Assembly: GCA_964499425.1 (NCBI GenBank)
Contig: CAZCLD010000010.1
Coordinates: 1 to 33,282 of the forward strand
DNA length: 33,282 bases
Direction: 5' to 3'
Origin: JAQBYK01 sp964499425
Lineage (GTDB): Bacteria; Patescibacteriota; Gracilibacteria; UBA1369; LOWO2-01-FULL-3
The translations under genes and the position numbers were made by a program. This document shows, piece after piece, positions 16,231-23,527 of the stretch. Each line of letters starts with the position of its first letter. Positions within the stretch are counted from its first letter, which is position 1. The notes under the pieces were generated by a model, which saw only the letters and a program-made list of their open reading frames with translations, had not been told where the DNA came from and did not search any database.

Positions 16231-17244
16231 ATGGGACAATTAAGCCAATTGCAAACACTTTCAACCTGGGGAATCGAGCCTGAGGACATTGCTATGGACT
16301 ATCAAGGTGGCCTACCTCCATATAATCGCTATGCCGAGATTGCGTGGAGAGTAAATGCCGGAATGTCGCCTGCATATGCGGCAAGGGACATGGGATTTCC
16401 AACAGGATCTAAGGACTATACTCGAGTTGCTAAGGATGTTCCGAACTGGAGAAGGGGAGAACGTCTTCCTTGGGGTGTTAAAGCAGTTTTACGCTTACAC
16501 CTTATGAAGGTTTTTCCTGCTATTGCTGACTATGAATTTGATGAAGATAATGGGACAGAGATCTTTGATGTAAATATGATGGATGTATTTGAAAGCACAA
16601 ATTCCAAGTTTCGAGCTCTTTGTATGGTAGCTAGCCTACAATATTGGACTGGCTCCCTGTCTCAACAAAAGAGCAAAGGGAGGCGCAATACTGCAAAAAC
16701 ATCTAGAATAGATAAGACTGACATCGGAGTACTACAGGATGTTGTCCTTGAACTTATCGAATCTCTGGATTGTGATTTCTCGGATTATCCGACGCATATT
16801 CAGTTGGCTTCTTACGTTTCGAGGCTCATAAACCAATTTGGTCTGCCACTTGGTCAGAGGTCAAAGTCAGATATTACTATTCCTCACCACATCAAAATTG
16901 CACTAAGTACCTTAAATGGAGAATGTTCCAAGGAGGAAATGTACTTGCCTTTGGATGTTATCCAGGACTTTATACTTGTTTTTTTAAACACCCGATGCAC
17001 AGATAAAACGAAAAAGGGGTATGTGGGATATCTTTTTAGGGCTGATACACCTGTTGAAGAAGAAAGGACAAGAACATTTAGAGAACTCATGGAAGTTGGT
17101 TATATGGGACTTCCCTTACGGGTTCTCTCTCAAAAGGATGGGATGACACGTGTCATTCTTCCTGAAATGACAGATGAAACGATGTTTAGGATGCAAAGTG
17201 AATTGAGGGGCAGGATTTCATCGATGGCAGAAGTCTTAAATTGA
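16231..17244 (+). CDS. Unrecognised protein, possible HTH plus degenerate LAGLIDADG-like fold
   Basis: 337 residues from the ATG at 16231; the longer frame from 16144 would run through the promoter and into the divergent miaA. No signal peptide or membrane helix. The N-terminal 85 residues hold a helix-turn-helix-like stretch (YAEIAWRVNAGMSPAYAARD) and a Trp/Arg-rich NWRRGERLPWG segment. From about residue 125 the pattern recalls LAGLIDADG proteins: ALCMVASLQYWTGSLS in place of the catalytic helix, then INQFGLPLGQRSKSDITIPH, close to the usual 'lGvp-G-K-i-vP' block, and a second helix-like FILVFLNTRCTD. The acidic catalytic residues are not where expected, so a nuclease-derived DNA-binding protein, as WhiA is, is a possible reading. 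It ends with TGA and sits upstream of rplJ. The family is uncertain. Confidence 0.6.
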   Translation: MGQLSQLQTLSTWGIEPEDIAMDYQGGLPPYNRYAEIAWRVNAGMSPAYAARDMGFPTGSKDYTRVAKDVPNWRRGERLPWGVKAVLRLHLMKVFPAIADYEFDEDNGTEIFDVNMMDVFESTNSKFRALCMVASLQYWTGSLSQQKSKGRRNTAKTSRIDKTDIGVLQDVVLELIESLDCDFSDYPTHIQLASYVSRLINQFGLPLGQRSKSDITIPHHIKIALSTLNGECSKEEMYLPLDVIQDFILVFLNTRCTDKTKKGYVGYLFRADTPVEEERTRTFRELMEVGYMGLPLRVLSQKDGMTRVILPEMTDETMFRMQSELRGRISSMAEVLN

Positions 17245-17252
17245 ATTAAAAT

Positions 17253-17280
17253 TTGACTTTTTCGAGTCATTTGTTAGAGT
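17253..17280 (+). promoter_or_regulatory. rplJ-rplL promoter
   Basis: A -35 TTGACT (17253-17258), a 16-bp spacer and the extended -10 TGT-TAGAGT (hexamer 17275-17280). The start is expected near 17287, at the first base of the L10 leader stem. Confidence 0.7.
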
Positions 17281-17286
17281 GCTTTG

Positions 17287-17371
17287 GCGTCATAGACAGC
17301 AGGCAAGAAGATAAGACCTGCCGAGACCAAAACGATTCTCAATTGTCTATGCGCACCAATTGAGATTTTTT
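17287..17371 (+). ncRNA. L10 leader with intrinsic attenuator
   Basis: Leader upstream of rplJ. The outer stem pairs GCG and CATAGACA (17287-17298, one bulged T) with TGTCTATG and CGC (17344-17354). The inner stem pairs GCAGG (17299-17303) with CCTGC (17317-17321) around an A/G-rich loop and is followed by the CCGAGACC segment typical of L10 leaders. An alternative stem TCTCAATTG (17337-17345) with CAATTGAGA (17357-17365), followed by six Ts (17366-17371), is a rho-independent terminator that shares bases 17344-17345 with the outer stem, so the two cannot fully form together. L10 or L10-L12 binding would switch between them. Confidence 0.85.
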
Positions 17372-17382
17372 ATTTAATACTT

Positions 17383-17916
17383 ATGCCACTTACAAAAGAT
17401 CAAAAACAGGAGATTGTTAGCAAGCTGGTTGAAGACATGAAGAGTGCCAAATCAGTAGTTTTTGCTGATTTTAAGGGATTGAGCGTTGACGATATGGCTC
17501 AGCTGCGCGGACAAATGCGTGAAAAAGGTGTTTCCTACAAGGTTGCTAAGAAGACTTTGTTCCGTATTGCTGCTAAGGAAGCTGGATATGACGAAATCCC
17601 TGATGAAGTTCTAGAAGGGCCGGTTGGAGCCGCTTTTAGCATGGAAGAAGAGGTTATTGGCGCTAAATTGGTTCATCAATTTGGTAAGAAGAATAAGAAT
17701 TTGAAGTTGAGAGGTGCACTTTTTGAAGGAAGAGTGCTTCTTACCGCTGAAGCCACGGAACTTGCAATGCTACCTGGTAAAGATGAACTTATGGCTAAGT
17801 TTGTTTACCTTCTTAAATATCCTATTCAAGGGTTCCACGGAGTCCTTAATAATACTATTTCTGGCTTTGTTCGTGCCCTTAATGCAGTTAAGGAGCAGAA
17901 AGAACAGGCTGCTTAA
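17383..17916 (+). CDS. rplJ: 50S ribosomal protein L10 (uL10)
   Basis: 177 residues, normal length. L10 forms the base of the ribosomal stalk and carries L7/L12 dimers that recruit translation GTPases. The N-terminal domain has KDQKQEIVSKLVEDMKSAKS, VVFADFKGLSVDDMAQLRGQ and YKVAKKTLFRIAA. The C-terminal helix, ending in GFVRALNAVKEQKEQAA, is the L7/L12-binding segment. L10 or its complex with L12 is known to autoregulate this operon through the leader, and the leader and attenuator immediately upstream fit that. rplL follows 17 bp later. No Shine-Dalgarno site precedes the ATG. Confidence 0.97.
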   Translation: MPLTKDQKQEIVSKLVEDMKSAKSVVFADFKGLSVDDMAQLRGQMREKGVSYKVAKKTLFRIAAKEAGYDEIPDEVLEGPVGAAFSMEEEVIGAKLVHQFGKKNKNLKLRGALFEGRVLLTAEATELAMLPGKDELMAKFVYLLKYPIQGFHGVLNNTISGFVRALNAVKEQKEQAA

Positions 17917-17933
17917 ATTTTAACCCAAAAATT

Positions 17934-18473
17934 ATGGCTGACGAAGAAAAAAAAGAAGAAGCAAAAGCTGAAGAAAAGCCTGAAGAAAAGGCTGAAGCTC
18001 CAAAAAAGGAAGAAGCTCCTGCAAAAAAAGAGGAAGCTCCCAAGAAGGAGACAGCAACTGCTGTTGCCGAGCCTTCTGTAGACCTCAGTAAAAATGCTGA
18101 GAAGGTTCTAGAATTAGTAGAAAAACTACCAGTTCTTGAGCTTGCATCACTTGTTAAAGCCCTTGAGGAGAAATTCGGGGTTTCTGCAGCTGCTCCTGTT
18201 ATGATGGGAGGAGGTGCTCCTGCTGCCAGCGGAGGTGACGACGGTGGTGGTGATGAAGCTGGTGGAAAGAAAAACGTAGTTTTGGCTGCTGCCGGTGGTC
18301 AAAAGATCGCTGTAATCAAAGCTGTACGTGAAATTACCGGTCTTGGTTTAAAAGAGGCAAAAGACATCGTTGATAGTGCTCCAAAGGCAGTAAAAGAGGA
18401 CTGCGAAGCTGAAGAAGCTGAAGAGCTAAAGAAAAAGCTAGAAGAAACTGGTGCAACAGTAGAGTTGCAATAA
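17934..18473 (+). CDS. rplL: 50S ribosomal protein L7/L12 (bL12) with long N-terminal extension
   Basis: 179 residues, against about 120-130 for typical bL12. From about residue 50 it is normal: the dimerisation domain (VLELVEKLPVLELASLVKAL), a Gly/Ala/Asp hinge (residues about 95-115) and the C-terminal domain with KIAVIKAVREITGLGLKEAK and ending GATVELQ, which contacts elongation factors. The first 48 residues are an extra Lys/Glu/Ala/Pro tract (repeated KKEEAP and EEKAE units), predicted to be disordered. The ATG at 17934 is the only good start upstream of the tract, and its second codon is GCT like many neighbours. The frame is uninterrupted, so the extension is translated if this start is used. 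It is the last gene before a strong terminator. Confidence 0.96.
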   Translation: MADEEKKEEAKAEEKPEEKAEAPKKEEAPAKKEEAPKKETATAVAEPSVDLSKNAEKVLELVEKLPVLELASLVKALEEKFGVSAAAPVMMGGGAPAASGGDDGGGDEAGGKKNVVLAAAGGQKIAVIKAVREITGLGLKEAKDIVDSAPKAVKEDCEAEEAEELKKKLEETGATVELQ

Positions 18474-18486
18474 AGATTTGATTTAG

Positions 18487-18521
18487 AAAGCACCCGTTGA
18501 TTTGATTAGCGGGTGCTTTTT
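18487..18521 (+). terminator. Rho-independent terminator after rplL
   Basis: A 10-bp perfect stem (AAAGCACCCG with CGGGTGCTTT) with a 13-nt loop and a T run at 18517-18521. Confidence 0.92.
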
Positions 18522-18544
18522 GGTGTAATTCCCTATCTTCACTC

Positions 18545-18573
18545 TTTACGAAAAGGCCAAAATCTGTTAGAAT
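18545..18573 (+). promoter_or_regulatory. Type IV pilus operon promoter
   Basis: A -35-like TTTACG (18545-18550), a 17-bp spacer and the extended -10 TGT-TAGAAT (hexamer 18568-18573). It lies just after the rplL terminator. The leader to the ATG at 18597 is about 17 nt and almost all A. Confidence 0.65.
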
Positions 18574-18596
18574 GTAGGGAATATAAAAACAAAAAA

Positions 18597-20060
18597 ATGG
18601 CAGATCAAGAAGGTGTTACACCCCAGGCAGCTACTGCTCAACAAAATGCTGAAACTCCGGCTATAACCGTTACAAGTCAGACTCCTGTTGCTGAAACTGA
18701 GCAAATTTCTGTGAGTCCTGCTAAGGCAGATACTCCTGATACGCCCCCAGCAGCCGGTACGGAGGGCACTGATCCCAATCAGGCACCTGCGGGTTCTACC
18801 GACACTGCATCGGAAGATGCCGACATAATCAAAAACATCGTTTCTACAGAAACTGAAGGATCTGAGGAGGAAGCTCCAGAGTTGGACAAATCAGTTCTGG
18901 AAGACGTAGCACCCCCAAAAAGCATTACTTTAGCTATTTTCAGAGCTGTTCTTGTTCTTTTCATCTTTGTGGGGCTTGGTTCTTTGGCTTTTTTCAGCTC
19001 CCAGCTAACTGACAAACTAGACTTTTTTAATGAAAAATTCGGATTTACAAATGTCTCAAAGGAACTTGCTGCAAGTAACGCAGAAATCATAAAATTACAG
19101 ACCAATCTTAACTTAAGTAGATATCTACAAGCTAAGGCATATTTGGATAGATTCAGCTACGATGGTGATTTTTATATCCAAAATTATGATGTGGCCAACA
19201 GTCAAACTTCTTCAAATGCTGACAAGAGTCAGGCTGCGTCTAATATGGCCATTCTGGAACCTAAACTGAAGGAATCCTTTATCGCAGCGAGAGGAAAACT
19301 GACTGAAAGTTTTACTGCTCCGCTTGTTAATTCGGAAATCGTTGATGAATTGGACACATTCTTTTCCGATGACACAGCTATTAATGAAGCTGCTGCCGAA
19401 TTCATTGTACAGGGACTCTTTGAAACTGAGCTTGAAACTGTTCTCAATGAAAAGGCATCTGCCCTATCGAATAGTGGAGACTCCGGCGCAAGAAGAGACT
19501 ATAAGAATTACACCCAAACATCTAATTTAATCTGGAATACATCCCTAAAAAATATTCTTGTTCGAACTGACTTTGATGCTCTGACAGATGAAGGGATTTA
19601 CAATCTAGCAAAGGATGTTAATTCTTTAATAGTAAATGACCTCAGCATCATTCAGTCGATCAAAGACGCGCGAATTAAGTGGTCAGATATTATTAATGAA
19701 ATTGATCTACGTACTATTACTGTAGATCGTCATTATACCGACAATTTTTATGAAGATTTGGGTGGTGTTCGCTATACGAGTTATGATTTTGACAGTGAAG
19801 CCAGGAATATTTCTATAATTGGAGAAACAAAGAGAATTGACACACAAAATTTCACAATGATTGCTGATTTGATTGATGAGCTCAATCGTTCCGACCTTTT
19901 CAGTAATGGTGAAATGCGCGCGTTTAGTAAGAGTGGTTCACTTAAAGAGGGCTATACTGCGAGTTTGAGGCTTACTCTGGATCTTGATGAGGCGGAAGTC
20001 GTTTTGGAATCAGAGGCTGTCACCTCAGATGCCGAGATCCCTGAATTTTTGCTTAACTAA
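18597..20060 (+). CDS. pilN: Type IV pilus inner-membrane assembly protein, PilN-like, with long disordered N-terminus
   Basis: 487 residues from ATG 18597; the longer frame from 18513 would run through the promoter. Residues 1-115 are Pro/Thr/Ala/Glu-rich and probably disordered in the cytoplasm. One membrane helix follows (IFRAVLVLFIFVGLGSLAFF), then a periplasmic region of about 340 residues. The final 100 residues (SYDFDSEARNISIIGETKRI, then MIADLIDELNRSDLFSNGEM) have the PilN-type ferredoxin-like pattern of a strand G-x-t followed by a helix and a short F strand. PilN links cytoplasmic PilM to PilO. The usual PilM-binding INLLP-like motif is absent, and no pilM is in the window. Position just upstream of PilO, PilB and PilC genes supports the call. 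The family assignment is moderate. Confidence 0.65.
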   Translation: MADQEGVTPQAATAQQNAETPAITVTSQTPVAETEQISVSPAKADTPDTPPAAGTEGTDPNQAPAGSTDTASEDADIIKNIVSTETEGSEEEAPELDKSVLEDVAPPKSITLAIFRAVLVLFIFVGLGSLAFFSSQLTDKLDFFNEKFGFTNVSKELAASNAEIIKLQTNLNLSRYLQAKAYLDRFSYDGDFYIQNYDVANSQTSSNADKSQAASNMAILEPKLKESFIAARGKLTESFTAPLVNSEIVDELDTFFSDDTAINEAAAEFIVQGLFETELETVLNEKASALSNSGDSGARRDYKNYTQTSNLIWNTSLKNILVRTDFDALTDEGIYNLAKDVNSLIVNDLSIIQSIKDARIKWSDIINEIDLRTITVDRHYTDNFYEDLGGVRYTSYDFDSEARNISIIGETKRIDTQNFTMIADLIDELNRSDLFSNGEMRAFSKSGSLKEGYTASLRLTLDLDEAEVVLESEAVTSDAEIPEFLLN

Positions 20061-20071
20061 TAATAAACCCC

Positions 20072-20689
20072 ATGGCTAATACTTCTTTTAGAATGATAGA
20101 GCGAAGACAAAAGATTCAATCGAGATCTTATATGTTTTTGAGTCTGCTCCTTATAGTGGGTATTTCTTATTTTTCATATATGAAATGGGGAGAGCTAACT
20201 CTTGCGAAGGATGGCGTTAAGAGCAACCAAGCTCTGGTCCTAGACCTAAGGGAGAAAGATAGTGACGAAAAGTCTATTTATGAATCCAAAAAATCTGGTT
20301 TTGATCAGCAAAACAAAGAAATTGAGCAAAGAATCGCGACAGTTTTTCCTGCTTCTGATGAATATACGGAGATGACCCGTCAAATAGACGCTTATGAGAA
20401 GGAATTGGCTAGCAAAAATGAAGTGTTTGAGATTTCTAATATAGATTTTCAAACTTCGGTTGAGATGGCTGATTATTCCATTTTGCCGCTTCGGATGAAT
20501 ATTAGAAGTTCGATGGATAATTTTACTGAGTTTCTACATCTGATAGAGAATTCTGGAAGCCTTGATAACAACGTACGTTTAATGGATATTTCTTCGATCC
20601 GCCTGAACTTTGAAAGTGGTGAAGGAGAAAAAAAGGTCGATAACATCAATTTTTCTGTACAAATAAATGCATATTTTCAAAATAGCTAA
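20072..20689 (+). CDS. pilO: Type IV pilus inner-membrane protein, PilO-like
   Basis: 205 residues. A short basic N-terminus and one membrane helix (YMFLSLLLIVGISYFSYMKW, about 20-39) are followed by a coiled-coil stretch rich in Lys/Asp/Glu (about 45-115) and a small globular domain with the pattern LPLRMNIRSSMDNFTEFLHL, typical of PilO. PilO pairs with PilN in the inner-membrane alignment subcomplex. It begins 11 bp after the PilN-like stop, and its own TAA overlaps the pilB ATG (TAATGG at 20687-20692), a pattern seen in tightly coupled genes. Confidence 0.8.
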   Translation: MANTSFRMIERRQKIQSRSYMFLSLLLIVGISYFSYMKWGELTLAKDGVKSNQALVLDLREKDSDEKSIYESKKSGFDQQNKEIEQRIATVFPASDEYTEMTRQIDAYEKELASKNEVFEISNIDFQTSVEMADYSILPLRMNIRSSMDNFTEFLHLIENSGSLDNNVRLMDISSIRLNFESGEGEKKVDNINFSVQINAYFQNS

Positions 20690-22212
20690 TGGCAGATGCC
20701 CAAGTTCAACAATCTGGTGCCTCAAATCAGCAGGTCGTAGCGACTCAGCAGGCTTCTGTGCAAACTGTTCAAGTCCCTGAGGGGCAAACTGCTCCAGCTA
20801 CCGCTCCAGCTACTGCTCCAGCTCCAGCTACCGCTCCAGCTGCTGTTCCAGCTGCTGCTCCAGCAGCTGCTCCAGCTCCGGAGCCGGTTTCTGCAACAGG
20901 TGGGGCGACAACAGCTCCGGAGTCGACACCTGCACCACCGGCCAAGGCCGCTACTGATGATGGTAAACCCAAACCCCCAACAAAGGAGCAATTAGCTGCA
21001 ACTCTTAAACAACTTGAAGACAGTATTCTTGCTGCAAATATTCCTCAACTGGTTATGATTGGCATCAGTTATGCCTTAGATATTGGGACCAGTGATATTC
21101 ATATTGAGCCGTTAGAGACTCACGTACGAATCCGTTATCGTGTAGATGGTGTGCTGCGGATTATCGTGGAATATCCCAATAATCTTCATCCCGCTGTAGT
21201 TTCGCGTGTGAAGATTATGTCTAACCTCAAAATCGACGAACAAAGATTGCCTCAGGATGGCCGTGCGGAGGTTACAACCAAAGATGGCCGTGAGATGGAT
21301 CTGCGTGTCTCTACTTTACCAACTGTAAATGGAGAAAAGATCGTTATGCGTATCCAGGATAAATCAAAAAAGATTCCTGATCTGGAGGTGCTAGGTATCA
21401 CTGGAGCTGGACTTAAGAATCTGGAAGAAGCACTTAAGTCACCTAATGGTATTCTCATTAATACTGGACCTACCGGCTCTGGTAAGACGACTACTCTTTA
21501 TGCTTGTTTGACTCGTCTAAATAAGCCTGATGTTAATATCATGACTATCGAGGATCCGGTGGAAATCGGTCTTGATGGCCTAAATCAAAGTCAGGTTCAT
21601 CATGATATCGAATATGACTTTGCTTCTGGGATGAGATGTGCGTTGCGTCAGGATCCTGACATCATCATGGTGGGTGAGATTCGTGATAAAGAAACTGGTA
21701 CTACTGCTATTGAAGCTGCGCTTACTGGCCACCTGGTTTTCTCTACTCTCCATACAAACAGTGCGGTTGAGTCCATCACTCGTATTATAAATATGGGGAT
21801 TGCTCCATATCTGATTACTTCTACAATTGAATTAATTATTGCGCAAAGATTGGTGCGCAGGCTTTGTGATAATTGCAAAAAGCCCGCTAAAACATCTGAG
21901 CACTTACTGGAATTGGTAAAACATGNNNNNNNNNNAGAGCCAGAGTTGCTGGAAAAACTTGAGTTTTTTGAGGCTGTGGGCTGTGAGGAATGTAATAAAG
22001 TTGGATACAAAGGCCGAGCTGGACTTTATGAAGTATTTAGGATGAATAATGAGCTTAGGAAACTTATCGAAGCATCTGCGAGTGTGATTGAGATCCAAGC
22101 AGCTGCTCAGAAGAATGGGATGGTTACTCTCGAACAAGCTGGAATAATCAAGGCCCTTCAGGGGATTACCACTTTGGATGAAGTATATCGTGTAGCACGT
22201 AAAGCCGAATAA
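20689..22212 (+). CDS. pilB: Type IV pilus extension ATPase PilB (GspE/PulE family), interrupted by an assembly gap
   Basis: 507 residues including four unknown codons at the gap. The cytoplasmic hexameric ATPase powers pilin polymerisation. Residues 1-100 are an Ala/Pro/Thr low-complexity tract where most PilB/GspE proteins have a globular N1 (MshEN) domain. The N2 domain follows (ALDIGTSDIHIEP), then Walker A GPTGSGKTTT (about 260-269), the Asp box TIEDPVE, Walker B IIMVGEIRD and the His box GHLVFSTLHTNS. The zinc-binding tetracysteine is present, with CDNC before the gap and CEEC after it. An intact retraction-ATPase reading (PilT) is less likely because of the tetracysteine loop. It is cotranscribed with pilN, pilO and pilC. 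Confidence 0.93.
   Translation: MADAQVQQSGASNQQVVATQQASVQTVQVPEGQTAPATAPATAPAPATAPAAVPAAAPAAAPAPEPVSATGGATTAPESTPAPPAKAATDDGKPKPPTKEQLAATLKQLEDSILAANIPQLVMIGISYALDIGTSDIHIEPLETHVRIRYRVDGVLRIIVEYPNNLHPAVVSRVKIMSNLKIDEQRLPQDGRAEVTTKDGREMDLRVSTLPTVNGEKIVMRIQDKSKKIPDLEVLGITGAGLKNLEEALKSPNGILINTGPTGSGKTTTLYACLTRLNKPDVNIMTIEDPVEIGLDGLNQSQVHHDIEYDFASGMRCALRQDPDIIMVGEIRDKETGTTAIEAALTGHLVFSTLHTNSAVESITRIINMGIAPYLITSTIELIIAQRLVRRLCDNCKKPAKTSEHLLELVKHXXXXEPELLEKLEFFEAVGCEECNKVGYKGRAGLYEVFRMNNELRKLIEASASVIEIQAAAQKNGMVTLEQAGIIKALQGITTLDEVYRVARKAE
20791..20880 (+). repeat. In-frame GCTCCAGCTACC-type tandem repeat in pilB
   Basis: Degenerate 6- and 12-base units (GCTCCA, GCTACC, GCTGCT) code for an Ala-Pro-Thr tract of about 30 residues near the PilB N-terminus. 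Such repeats readily change length by slippage, in steps that keep the frame. Confidence 0.85.
21926..21935. other. Assembly gap (10 N) in pilB
   Basis: The 10 Ns together with the flanking partial codons keep the frame. The true length is unknown. It lies between the two halves of the tetracysteine motif. Confidence 0.98.
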
Positions 22213-22213
22213 A

Positions 22214-23461
22214 ATGCCTGAGAAAGAAAAAAAAGATTTTGCGGCATCGGGGACAGAGAGTTTTGCAATTGCAGGGCAGACTGCTTCAAAGGACCACACA
22301 GTCTTAAATATTCAGGAATCCAAAACTGAGGGTGTCGAATTGGACAAAGACGACTCTAAAGATAAGAAATCCGGTAGTCTATTTGAGCGGATTAACAATT
22401 ACTTCATTTCGAAATCCAGTGTAAAGGTAAAGGATAAGGCCAATTTCTTTCATTTGCTCGGAGTGATGATTAATTCTGGTATTCCGATGGTCAGAGCGCT
22501 TCAGTCCTTGGTCGCACAGCTCGAAAAAACCCCCAGATTAAGGATGGTTGTAGAGCAACTTGCTAAAGATATTGAGGGGGGAGGAAGTTTGTCTAAAGGA
22601 ATGATGAAATTTGATAAGATATTTGCTGAGTCCGAAATCGGGATGATTCAGTCGGGTGAAGCTGCTGGGCAATTGACCCAGGTTTTAGAAAACCTCGCAA
22701 AAGATGCTGAAAAGGCCTTTAGCATTAAATCAAAAGTAAAAAGTGCGATGATTTACCCGATTGTTATATTCCTGCTCTTAATTGCGGTTATAGTCGCCAT
22801 GATGGTTTTGGTAATACCAAAACTGACAGAGCTCTTTGCATCAACGGGTAGTGAATTACCTCTGATCACAAGAATAGTAGTTGGGATGAGTGATTTTTTG
22901 ATAAATAAGAAATTGTTACTGATAGTCATAGTCTTTGCGATTGTGGCAGGGTTTATACTGTTTAAAAAGACTGAGACTGGTCGATATACTTTGGACAAGG
23001 TAAAGCTGAAATTCCCGATATTTGGAGCCCTTTTCTTGAAAGCGTATTTGTCCCGATTTGCTAGGTCCTTGAGCAATCTTTTGGATAGTAATGTTACTAT
23101 TATCGATACTCTTGAAATCACAGCCAACTCAATTGGTAATGAAGTTTTCAGGAAAAGGCTCATGCTTTCTGTAGAAGATATGAAGCAAGGAATCCCGTTA
23201 GCCGAGAATCTGAATGAGAGTGATCTTTTTCCTCCAATGCTGGTGAATATGATCGATGTTGGAGAAAAAACTGCCCAGTTGGATGAGATTACAGCCAAAG
23301 TTGCTGCCTTTTATGAAGATGAAGTTGACACTGCTGTGGCTGGTATTTCTAAAATCATCGAGCCGGTGATTTTGATAGTTATTGGCTTGTCTGTGGGATT
23401 AATCGTAGCCGCAATTATGTTGCCAATAATGCAGCTATCGGATATTTCCAGCTCTGCATAA
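22214..23461 (+). CDS. pilC: Type IV pilus inner-membrane platform protein PilC (GspF family)
   Basis: 415 residues. Two homologous GspF/PilC cytoplasmic domains (about 70-190 and 275-385, the first holding FFHLLGVMINSGIPMVRALQ and the second FARSLSNLLDSNVTIIDTLE) are each followed by membrane helices, three in total at about 178-200, 233-250 and 383-410. PilC docks on PilB and passes torque to the growing pilus. The first 60 residues are a Lys/Asp/Ser-rich polar extension. The ATG lies 1 nt after the pilB stop. The gene ends 66 bp before the first prepilin gene, which has its own promoter. Confidence 0.95.
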   Translation: MPEKEKKDFAASGTESFAIAGQTASKDHTVLNIQESKTEGVELDKDDSKDKKSGSLFERINNYFISKSSVKVKDKANFFHLLGVMINSGIPMVRALQSLVAQLEKTPRLRMVVEQLAKDIEGGGSLSKGMMKFDKIFAESEIGMIQSGEAAGQLTQVLENLAKDAEKAFSIKSKVKSAMIYPIVIFLLLIAVIVAMMVLVIPKLTELFASTGSELPLITRIVVGMSDFLINKKLLLIVIVFAIVAGFILFKKTETGRYTLDKVKLKFPIFGALFLKAYLSRFARSLSNLLDSNVTIIDTLEITANSIGNEVFRKRLMLSVEDMKQGIPLAENLNESDLFPPMLVNMIDVGEKTAQLDEITAKVAAFYEDEVDTAVAGISKIIEPVILIVIGLSVGLIVAAIMLPIMQLSDISSSA

Positions 23462-23470
23462 CAGATTGGC

Positions 23471-23498
23471 TTGAGTTTTTTATATAGATGACTAAAAT
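23471..23498 (+). promoter_or_regulatory. Promoter of the first prepilin gene
   Basis: TTGAGT (23471-23476), a 16-bp spacer and TAAAAT (23493-23498). The leader is about 23 nt. A separate promoter is expected for the major subunit, which is needed in excess. Confidence 0.6.
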
Positions 23499-23527
23499 GG
23501 AGTTAAAGTAATTAACCTCAATTTCTT

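Noticed and set aside
20722..20991. Minus-strand Ser/Trp-rich ORFs opposite the pilB repeat
   Set aside because: They are antisense shadows of the Ala-Pro-Thr repeat.
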